Shown here: positions 7,650 to 14,002 of the stretch, piece by piece
Numbering within the stretch: position 1 is the stretch's first letter
How the letters are laid out: each line of letters opens with the position of its first letter
Translations under genes and position numbers: made by a program
Source of the DNA: Candidatus Zixiibacteriota bacterium
GTDB lineage: Bacteria; Zixibacteria; MSB-5A5; GN15; FEB-12
NCBI GenBank assembly: GCA_023132995.1
Contig: JAGLXI010000268.1
Location: 1-14,002 of the forward strand
Length of the DNA stretch: 14,002 nt
Reading direction: 5' to 3'
The notes under the pieces: model-generated
Told to the model about the DNA's origin: nothing
Database searches by the model: none
Seen by the model: the letters and a program-made list of their open reading frames with translations, nothing else

Positions 7650-10037
7650 ATGAGTAAGGGTAGAGCTTTCACAATTACCATTACTGTCATTGCTCTGTTC
7701 CTGGGTGGGGCGGCTCACCCTCAGAACGGGAGCTTCACGCTGGAAAGCGTGACCGGGCTTTACGGCAGTTCGTCGGACACTATCGTAGCCGGTGAGGATA
7801 TCACGTTCTGGATTCGCATAGCCAACAACACCGGCACGGACGTGAAGGGTATCGCCAACGGTTTCCGTGTTTACTCCGAAGACGGCGCTGAGTGGACTAC
7901 AACCGTGGGCGACACTCTTGCTACGCTCGACTGGGCGACCACATTCCCTATTATGCATCACGTTACGTATTTTGGCGTGACTGGTTCCGGCGCGGATACA
8001 CTCGGATTCAGCTTTGTCGGCATGTTTTCCGGGTTGCCCGCCGATTTCAATGACGCCGCTTATACGATTACAATCGGTCCCATCGATCCTATACACCACA
8101 GCAAGACAATTTGCCTTGATTCGAGCTTCTACCCGCCATCGGGTGTCTGGAAGTGGGCGGCCAGCGCAGCGGTCGCTTTCCTCCCAGCCTGGGACGGGCC
8201 ACACTGTTACACGGTCTTCTCCTCGGTGGATTTCGATCAGGACGGCATACCTGATTCACTTGACAACTGTTGGACGGTCTACAACCCCCTTCAGGCCGAC
8301 GGCGACAACGATGGCGTCGGTGATGCCTGTGATGTATGTCCCGGTTTTGACGACAACTCAGATGGTGACGGAGACACCTTCCCTGATTCTTGCGATAACT
8401 GCCCGAATCTGTTCAACCTTTACCAGGCTGACATCGATCTTGACGGTGTTGGTGACCTGTGCGATAACTGTCCCACCACGTCCAACCCGGAGCAGAGCGA
8501 TGTTGACTCTGACGGCCATGGTAACGTCTGTGACAACTGTCCGAACGAGTCCAACCCTGACCAGCAGGATCCTGATGCTGACGGTATCGGAAGCGTGTGC
8601 GACAATTGCCCGGCAGACTTCAATCCTGGCCAGCAGGACAGCGATGCAGACGGTTTCGGCGACTCATGTGATGTCTGTCCCGCTGTATTCGACCCTGGTC
8701 AGGAGGATGGGGATAGTGACGGGTTCGGAGATGCCTGCGACAATTGCCCCTCGGCCGATAACCCCGATCAAGCTGACGCGGACGGTGATGAAGTGGGCGA
8801 TATCTGTGACAATTGCCCTCACCACTTCAATCCGGCTCAGACCGACAGCGACGGTGACGGAATCGGTGATGTGTGCGACTTCGGCCACGGAGTTGTGACA
8901 TTAGACAGTGTCTCAGGCGTGTGGGGACCGGGTTTGATTAATACGGGCGTGGAAGTCACATTCCGGATTCGACTCCACAACGATACTGGCGAAGATGTGC
9001 CAGGCATTACTAACGGGTTCAGAGTATACTCCGACGACGGTGCCGGTTGGACGACGACGATTGGCGATACACTCGGCAGCCTCAATTGGGGTACCAACTT
9101 CAACCTCATCTTCGCAGTGACATCGGCAGGGGTCACCGGATGGGGTTCTGACACCGTGGGATTCGGGGGAGCCGCGATGGGGATTGGGTCGGCTGTCGGA
9201 CTCCCCGTCGGTTTTGACGACACAGCATACTCTATCACTATCGGACCAATAAGCAGCGCCCACCAAAACAAAACTATCTGTCTGGACTCATGTTTCTATC
9301 CACCTACCGGCTTGTGGAGATGGGTCTCGGTGGGTGGTAGCTATCTCCCCGGTTGGGACGGGCCGCACTGCTATACGGTGGTGGACCCGGCCGCCTGCTG
9401 CCGGTTGCGGGGGGACATCAACCACGACGGCGCCTTGCCGATTGACATCACCGACCTGGTCTATCTTATTAACTACATGTTCCTCGATGGGCCGGAACCG
9501 CCCTGCATGGAGGAAGCTGATGTGAATGCGGACGGAGCAGTGGATGTGATTGATATCGCCGATCTGGTGTACTTGATAGACTATATGTTTAGAGGCGGGC
9601 CACCTCCGCAGCCGTGCTTTCCTGAGCCGCACTCACTCGTCGGCGAGTACAACGGCATTTATTCCGTGACTTCAGACTATGGCATGCCATCGGAGCAAGT
9701 TCTTTTCAACTGGGTCAACTGCACTTTCTTCGAAAAAACTTATGTCATCGAGATTGACGTGGAGAACAATACGGGAGTGTGTTTTTGCAGGGTAGACGGC
9801 TTGTACGCAGTCATGGAGGGCGTCCGATTCCAGGAAACGAGTAGCCAGCCGTTTGGGCCCGCCGGTTGCGCAGCGTGCGATGCCGATCAGAACCCTGTGG
9901 GTACCTTTACACGACAGTACGTGAGCGACACCCTTGTCCTGAAACAGATGATGGGTACAACGTTGAAAGAGCTTCGTCTTGTTAGGACAAGTGCTGATGT
10001 GCCGTCCAGACAGGCAATAGAACCAAACGGTAGGTAG
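7650..10037 (+). CDS. Secreted TSP3-repeat protein with two domain A copies and a dockerin-like pair
   Basis: 795 residues from the ATG at 7650, preferred over the TTG two codons upstream because GGGGGA (7638-7643) sits six bases before the ATG. Order: signal peptide (about 1-25, hydrophobic ITITVIALFLGGAA); domain A copy one (about 28-190) with IANNTG, NGFRVYSEDGA, GPIDP, KTICLDSSF and WDGPHCY; nine TSP3-like units (193-410); domain A copy two (about 414-580); a dockerin-like pair (588-647) built on DINHDG and DVNADG, each followed by DLVYLI.YMF; and a beta-rich tail (660-795) I do not recognise. The dockerin calcium loops are two to three residues longer than canonical, so calcium binding there is uncertain. 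Unlike its divergent neighbour it lacks the NYPNPFNP sorting domain, so anchoring must differ. Export is likely; function is unknown. Confidence 0.88.
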   Translation: MSKGRAFTITITVIALFLGGAAHPQNGSFTLESVTGLYGSSSDTIVAGEDITFWIRIANNTGTDVKGIANGFRVYSEDGAEWTTTVGDTLATLDWATTFPIMHHVTYFGVTGSGADTLGFSFVGMFSGLPADFNDAAYTITIGPIDPIHHSKTICLDSSFYPPSGVWKWAASAAVAFLPAWDGPHCYTVFSSVDFDQDGIPDSLDNCWTVYNPLQADGDNDGVGDACDVCPGFDDNSDGDGDTFPDSCDNCPNLFNLYQADIDLDGVGDLCDNCPTTSNPEQSDVDSDGHGNVCDNCPNESNPDQQDPDADGIGSVCDNCPADFNPGQQDSDADGFGDSCDVCPAVFDPGQEDGDSDGFGDACDNCPSADNPDQADADGDEVGDICDNCPHHFNPAQTDSDGDGIGDVCDFGHGVVTLDSVSGVWGPGLINTGVEVTFRIRLHNDTGEDVPGITNGFRVYSDDGAGWTTTIGDTLGSLNWGTNFNLIFAVTSAGVTGWGSDTVGFGGAAMGIGSAVGLPVGFDDTAYSITIGPISSAHQNKTICLDSCFYPPTGLWRWVSVGGSYLPGWDGPHCYTVVDPAACCRLRGDINHDGALPIDITDLVYLINYMFLDGPEPPCMEEADVNADGAVDVIDIADLVYLIDYMFRGGPPPQPCFPEPHSLVGEYNGIYSVTSDYGMPSEQVLFNWVNCTFFEKTYVIEIDVENNTGVCFCRVDGLYAVMEGVRFQETSSQPFGPAGCAACDADQNPVGTFTRQYVSDTLVLKQMMGTTLKELRLVRTSADVPSRQAIEPNGR
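7815..8213 (+). repeat. Right arm of long imperfect inverted repeat (domain A coding DNA)
   Basis: Partner of 6674-7066, coding about residues 56-188 of the plus-strand protein. The arms face each other across about 750 bases that contain both promoters and both signal-peptide coding ends. Because they code the same domain in matching alignment, recombination between them would join reading frames correctly. Confidence 0.75.
8886..9383 (+). repeat. Third copy of domain A coding sequence
   Basis: Residues about 413-578 of the plus-strand protein repeat the domain A pattern: NDTGEDVPGITNGFRVYS, DDGAGWTT, GDTL, GVTG, GLPVGFDD, AYSITIGPI, KTICLDS, PPTGLW and WDGPHCYTV. It is more diverged than the two promoter-proximal copies, especially around the middle (NLIFAVTSAG, GGAAMGIGSAVG). 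This fits an older internal duplication or a separately acquired module. Confidence 0.8.
9411..9590 (+). other. Dockerin-like EF-hand pair (domain within the plus-strand gene)
   Basis: Residues 588-647 carry two related helices, DLVYLINYMF and DLVYLIDYMF, each after a calcium-loop start (DINHDG, DVNADG). Each is followed by a Gly-Pro-rich turn and a Cys (GPEPPC, GGPPPQPC). In cellulosome bacteria such pairs bind cohesins. In Zixibacteria-like genomes, as I remember them, this DLVYL form is common at protein ends with no known cohesin partner. No cohesin is visible in this window. Confidence 0.7.
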
Positions 10038-10085
10038 ACATCCCGAACTGGCGGAACCCTCCCGGGCTTTGTAATGACACAACAA

Positions 10086-10115
10086 GGGCAGGACTCTCCT
10101 GTGAGAACCCTGCCC
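10086..10115 (-). terminator. Hairpin between convergent genes, possible bidirectional terminator
   Basis: GGGCAGG (10086-10092) pairs with CCTGCCC (10109-10115). Inside lie an AC/AC internal loop and a TCTC/GAGA inner stem around a CTGT loop. It sits between the plus-strand stop at 10037 and the minus-strand stop at 10155. Neither side has a true T-run; the minus side reads TTGTTGTGT. Termination is plausible but weaker than at 4807-4839. Confidence 0.45.
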
Positions 10116-10154
10116 AAATCGATGCCCTTAGCATCCCCGCTCGATTGCGGGCCG

Positions 10155-13100
10155 TTACAGCGTCAGCCAGAAGTCGCGCGGGTAGAGGCGATAAATCGTC
10201 TGCTTGCCTTCCGTCTGCTCGATATGCTTCTCCATCGACTCAAACTGCGGCTCCGGCCCGATCATAAAGAAGGCGGCCTCCTTGCTCTCTGAAAGCGGCG
10301 GGCCATAACCGATTAGAACCGGCCCGTAAGCCGCCCCCATGCGGGATTTCAACTCTTCGTACAGGCCATCCCGGCTGCCTACCTCCAGCACCTTTTGCCG
10401 GAAGGTCCTGACCACGTCGGGGGTGACGCCGTCAGCCAGGTTGGCCGCCATTGCCTCGCCCCGCGCTTCATACCTCGAGGCTGCCCGGGAACTGAGGAAA
10501 ACCTGCGCTACGGCGTAGTCGGTCAGGCCGGGGTCATCCTCGGCCTCCTCAAGCACGCCGACCACAAAGCGCATCGTTTCGGCGACATCGGGGCACCGTT
10601 CGGCATAGTACGACGCTCGCCCGCTGGACTGGCCGTAACCATAGCCGTTGCTGTAGGCCAGACCGGCCGCCCAGGTGTTCATGAACAGACCGTGCGGACC
10701 GCCGCCGGAGTACAGCTTACCGGCCAGGCAGTCGAGAATCGCAGAGCTGCTCGTATCATACTGCCCGGCCAGGCGGGCCGAGAACAGGATGACACCGTTG
10801 CGGGTACCGTCGTGCACCAGGCCGACGTAGAGAGGCTTGTCAACGTTCGGCCGGCGGCTTTTCAGGCGCTCGACTATCCGGTCGACCGGCCTGTATTCCT
10901 GTCGCACGGACGGGTTGCCGGAGTCGAGCTTGTTGACCAAACCATTGATCGTATCCAGTGTTGTCCGGCGATCATGGCTGCTGGATATCATAAACATCCG
11001 CGCGTTGTCGGCTCTGCGAATCAGCCTGAGAATGGTCTTGATGCCCGCCAGGGCGGTCTCCGGTTTGACCATGATGTCGGCCCTGATTTCGTCGCACAGG
11101 TAGGCCCAGTCTGCCACCAGATTCGCCTCGGGGATATCGGACAGGGTCGCTTTCAACTCTTTCACTATCTCATGAACATTCTCTCTTGACACGCTGGAAA
11201 GAGCGGCGGGATCCGCCTTGAAGTCAGCCAGGGCCGGAGTGTCGGTCACGGTTTCCCCTGACGGCGCCGTTGCCTTTTCGATATCCGTCAGCAGGGCGGT
11301 TAGCTCATCCCTTCCCGCGTCCTTCCCAAACTTGGCTAAGGCGTCGAGAAACACAACCAACTCCTCCTGGTCGTCATCGCCGCCGGGATCGGTCAGCAGC
11401 CACTTGAGGCGCTGGTAGTGGTGAGTCTGGGTCAGGAAGCAGTTGGCCGACATAAAGAGGGGGTTTCGCTGGTGACGGTAAGCGGCGGCGGGGATGTTGA
11501 CCCACGCTTCCTCGGAACGCTTCATCCGGTTGCGATAACCCGTGAGGGACTGGTCAATGACGTCCATCATTCGGGGGAGGTTCTCGGTGCTCAGGTAGGG
11601 TTCATACAGGCAGGCGTCCATCCACCCCAACACATTTCTCAGTTCCTCAAGGTTACTGCCCTGCCCGGACAGGACTAACTCCATCCTTCTCGATTGCCAG
11701 TTGTGGCTAAAGTAGGCGTGGAGACTAAGCACCTCCCGGCGGAGACGTTCATCCATATCATCATAGGTAATGACCTCACCGTCCTTGACGACCCCGATGT
11801 TGGTCAGAACCGTGGGGAGGAACGGTACGTACACGAGGAACGATTCCGGGATCACGTCAAGGCGGAGCGCCAGACCTACGTTTGACGAGGTCATATTCTC
11901 GAAGGTCGAGGCCACGAGGGGAACACCGCCGGAGAGCGTGATGGCTTCATAGTTCAACTGGTCGTCCAGCGTCATCGGGGGGTTGTCGATGAAACCGGGG
12001 AGTTCATCCTTGCTCGCCAGCGCCTCAAGTTCGGCGGTTAAGGCGTCGAACTCATCCTTGTACGCGGCGATGGCTTTCTGCTCGTCGGTCACGCCGTACT
12101 TTTCGCGGAACTCATCAATATACTGCGCCAACCGCGCCTCGCGAGCCTGCGCTTCCTTCTCCAGTATCTCGGAGCTGGGCGCCGCTCCTAAGGCATAGGC
12201 CTTTTCCGTCAGGAGCCGCCAGTGATCGATGTAGTCCTTCCAGATGTTACGATCGAGAGTCAACAGGCTTTCAGCATAGTGGTAGCGGTCTTTCATGACC
12301 AGCGACTTGCGGAAACCCTCTTCGTCCTCAAGGTCTTCAAGGAGCGAAACCCACTCCTTGCCCACGAGGCTGCGAAAGCCGAACATCGGCGGCGAGTTCA
12401 GGTATTTCTCGGTCTGCTTCCGGTTCTGTACGAGCCGGCTTCCGGCCTCGCGGTTAAACTCCGCCAACTCGTCTGATCCGTCGGCGAAATCACGTATCCT
12501 TGCGACTTCACTGACGATCATGCTGCGAACACTGTCAATCATGGTCTCGTTGATGTGGGTATTGTCGACACCTTCCAATTCGAAGTAGATGGAATTGCCC
12601 AGGTCGTCGTCGACACCGCCGTCAACCGAGTTACCGCCCAGGTCGATCCGGCACGTCTGGGAGTTGATGAAAAGGTCATAGAGGTTGGAAGTCTGCCCGC
12701 CGGCAAATGTTTTAAGGAATATCTCAAGCATGAACAACTCGTTTTGATCGAGCTCGAGATCAGCCGGCCAGGCGTAGGTCATGTAGCCCGGGTCGGCGCT
12801 CTTTTCACTTGGGTAGGTGGTCAGTTTGAGCGTCCCCGGAGGAGCGGGCCTGGCGGGCGGGAAATCGAAACCACCGATTCCCGGCAGGGGGCTGGAATCG
12901 GGATGGGCCTGGCACCGGCTCAGAAGGCTCGACATCCGGCTCAGGAAATCCTCTATCCTGACGTCGCCGGGGACGGCAGCCACCGCTCCCATGTTGGCGA
13001 GGTGATGCGTCTCACCGTGAAAGCTCCACATGTCCCGGGGAACCATGCTGCGCATCACCGCCGGGTCACCGAAGGAGAAGAACGTAAGGGGATGGTTCTC

Positions 13101-13745
13101 GCCGTACACCATCCTGTTCATCGGGGCCCAGACATGGTACCAGGATTTCTCGAAGTAGCTGACCATCTCGGTATAGACTGTTCCCTTCTCCTCAATCGAC
13201 AGCTCGCCGGTCTCGGGGTCAACCGTCACACCGATGTGGCAGACTTCACGGCGAATCTCCTCGTCGGTGAAGTCGGGATGGAGAAACGCCTGCAGTTTTG
13301 CCTCGAAGATGTCGTAGAAGGTCTCTTCGCCGGCGGTAGTATTGAAATGGTAACAGGTGCGGATCAGGCTGGTGTAGGCGCTGCTGCTGCTCAGGGCCAT
13401 GTTCTCCAGTGCCGCCACGTATCTTCCGCGGTTGCCTTTTCCCAGCAGGAGATGCTCGCAAGCATGGGGCTCACCTTTACTCGAAGTAGGCGTGGTCTTG
13501 ATCCAGAAGAAGGCCTGGGGCACCGATTCTATCTGCATGAAGTCGATAATGAACCCATACCTCGTGGATATGAAACGCGCCCCCATGGCCGCCCCGGCGC
13601 TGTTGTCGTAGAGGTTCAGCGTTTTGAATCCGTGAATCTCCTGGCCCAGCTGCAGGTCCTCAAGGCTAAGATCGGCCGCGTAAGCCGGGACGACGCCCGG
13701 CAGCAGGACGATGGCTACTGCTGCAAGAACCGGTAGCTTTCTCAT
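10155..13745 (-). CDS. Secreted M16C (PreP-like) zinc metallopeptidase
   Basis: 1196 residues from the ATG at 13745, chosen over an in-frame start 63 codons upstream. It has AGGA eight bases before it, a promoter immediately upstream, and begins a clean signal peptide (MRKLPVLAAVAIVLLPGVVPAYA|A). The inverted zinc motif HACEH (His94, Glu97 as base, His98) has its third ligand at Glu193 (GTVYTEM), 95 residues on; this spacing fits presequence-protease-type M16 enzymes. The N-terminal halves cover about 30-500. A helical charged hinge (about 525-585) leads into the M16C-associated region, and the C-terminal M16 half ends near 1190. Such enzymes degrade peptides inside a closed chamber. The usual substrate-binding Arg before the conserved Tyr (here Tyr1031) appears missing (FMNTWAAGLAY). 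It is longer than typical PreP (about 1000). Probably periplasmic or extracellular. Confidence 0.9.
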   Translation of the reverse strand: MRKLPVLAAVAIVLLPGVVPAYAADLSLEDLQLGQEIHGFKTLNLYDNSAGAAMGARFISTRYGFIIDFMQIESVPQAFFWIKTTPTSSKGEPHACEHLLLGKGNRGRYVAALENMALSSSSAYTSLIRTCYHFNTTAGEETFYDIFEAKLQAFLHPDFTDEEIRREVCHIGVTVDPETGELSIEEKGTVYTEMVSYFEKSWYHVWAPMNRMVYGENHPLTFFSFGDPAVMRSMVPRDMWSFHGETHHLANMGAVAAVPGDVRIEDFLSRMSSLLSRCQAHPDSSPLPGIGGFDFPPARPAPPGTLKLTTYPSEKSADPGYMTYAWPADLELDQNELFMLEIFLKTFAGGQTSNLYDLFINSQTCRIDLGGNSVDGGVDDDLGNSIYFELEGVDNTHINETMIDSVRSMIVSEVARIRDFADGSDELAEFNREAGSRLVQNRKQTEKYLNSPPMFGFRSLVGKEWVSLLEDLEDEEGFRKSLVMKDRYHYAESLLTLDRNIWKDYIDHWRLLTEKAYALGAAPSSEILEKEAQAREARLAQYIDEFREKYGVTDEQKAIAAYKDEFDALTAELEALASKDELPGFIDNPPMTLDDQLNYEAITLSGGVPLVASTFENMTSSNVGLALRLDVIPESFLVYVPFLPTVLTNIGVVKDGEVITYDDMDERLRREVLSLHAYFSHNWQSRRMELVLSGQGSNLEELRNVLGWMDACLYEPYLSTENLPRMMDVIDQSLTGYRNRMKRSEEAWVNIPAAAYRHQRNPLFMSANCFLTQTHHYQRLKWLLTDPGGDDDQEELVVFLDALAKFGKDAGRDELTALLTDIEKATAPSGETVTDTPALADFKADPAALSSVSRENVHEIVKELKATLSDIPEANLVADWAYLCDEIRADIMVKPETALAGIKTILRLIRRADNARMFMISSSHDRRTTLDTINGLVNKLDSGNPSVRQEYRPVDRIVERLKSRRPNVDKPLYVGLVHDGTRNGVILFSARLAGQYDTSSSAILDCLAGKLYSGGGPHGLFMNTWAAGLAYSNGYGYGQSSGRASYYAERCPDVAETMRFVVGVLEEAEDDPGLTDYAVAQVFLSSRAASRYEARGEAMAANLADGVTPDVVRTFRQKVLEVGSRDGLYEELKSRMGAAYGPVLIGYGPPLSESKEAAFFMIGPEPQFESMEKHIEQTEGKQTIYRLYPRDFWLTL

Positions 13746-13787
13746 GGTTTGATTCCTTTCAAGCTCTGCCTGGTTTGAGTTTGTCCT

Positions 13788-13816
13788 ATCATATGAAGCT
13801 AAAGAAGAGCTGGCAA
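13788..13816 (-). promoter_or_regulatory. Sigma-70-type promoter for the M16 peptidase gene
   Basis: On the minus strand, a -35 TTGCCA (13816-13811) and a -10 TATGAT (13793-13788) are separated by 17 bases, each matching five of six consensus positions. Transcription would start near 13781, about 36 bases before the ATG at 13745. This supports that start and argues against the longer reading frame beginning at 13934. Confidence 0.7.
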
Positions 13817-13932
13817 CCGATTTGATTAGAACCGGCCGGCAACTTTTCTCAGATTGACCGGACACCATTGACTCGACCGCCGGTTTGTGCTTTCTTGGGC
13901 CAAGTAACAAATCCGACAGCATAGGAACCTGC

Positions 13933-14002
13933 ATGTCAAGATCGACACTCCCCTCAGCCCAGAGAGCCGGAAGCGGGCTTATGGCCCAGTTGGCCTCGAT
14001 GA
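13933..14002 (+). CDS. Possible start of a divergent gene (3' partial, unrecognised)
   Basis: An ATG at 13933 is preceded by AGGA (13923-13926) at six bases, a good Shine-Dalgarno arrangement, and the frame stays open to the window end (MSRSTLPSAQRAG, then SGLMAQLASM). No product can be named from 23 residues. No strong promoter is seen upstream; TTGACT at 13868-13873 has no good -10. It would be divergent from the peptidase gene. Confidence 0.35.
   Translation, partial: MSRSTLPSAQRAGSGLMAQLASM

Noticed and set aside
7581..8204. 207-codon minus-strand open frame opposite the start of the plus-strand TSP3 gene
   Set aside because: Shadow of the domain A coding sequence, with no domain and covering the mapped promoter leader.
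13746..13934. 63-residue N-terminal extension of the M16 peptidase
   Set aside because: It would put a polar stretch before the signal peptide, and the best promoter (13788-13816) lies inside it, downstream of that start.
13934..13939. TTGACA (minus strand) as the -35 of the peptidase promoter
   Set aside because: Perfect -35, but the hexamers 16-18 bases away (such as TCGGAT) are poor -10 elements. The pair at 13788-13816 is better placed and matched.

Overview
The window is GC-rich bacterial chromosomal DNA with no sign of phage, plasmid, insertion sequence, CRISPR array or RNA gene. The protein styles suggest an uncultivated lineage of the Fibrobacteres-Chlorobi-Bacteroidetes (FCB) neighbourhood, most like candidate phylum Zixibacteria. 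The clues are a lipoprotein mature end reading CVYYNTFYNARKAF, a large secreted protein ending in an NYPNPFNP-type sorting domain, dockerin-like pairs reading DLVYLI.YMF, and thrombospondin type 3 calcium-binding repeats. This placement is inferred from remembered family style, not from a search.

Left part, plus strand (1-4711): a tightly coupled four-gene cluster. A TPR lipoprotein with a TonB-C-like end, cut by the window start, overlaps pyrK by ATGA. pyrK overlaps pyrD by GTGA and pyrD overlaps pyrF by ATGA. PyrK and PyrD form the NAD-dependent class 1B dihydroorotate dehydrogenase. PyrF converts the resulting OMP to UMP, so the last steps of pyrimidine synthesis sit together. PyrF carries an unusual Gln/Glu/Pro-rich tail.

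Middle part (4805-10037): two divergent genes for large exported calcium-binding-type proteins share a promoter region of about 400 bases. The minus-strand protein has a signal peptide, an unnamed N-terminal domain (called 'domain A' here), a BACON/Ig-like segment, 17 TSP3-like units and a C-terminal sorting domain. The plus-strand protein has a signal peptide, domain A, 9 TSP3-like units, a second domain A, a dockerin-like pair and an unrecognised beta-rich tail. Domain A therefore occurs three times, and its two promoter-proximal copies form a long imperfect inverted repeat in the DNA. Each gene has a convincing sigma-70-type promoter with the same -10 hexamer, and the minus gene ends at a clear intrinsic terminator.

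Right part, minus strand (10155-13745): a secreted M16 zinc metallopeptidase of the PreP-like (M16C) type with its own promoter. A short plus-strand reading frame with a good ribosome binding site starts at 13933 and leaves the window. It may be the start of a divergent neighbour.

The most unusual element is the divergent domain A pair: a repeated, apparently undescribed exported domain attached to different surface-anchoring or assembly modules. I see no evidence for a defence or mobile system.
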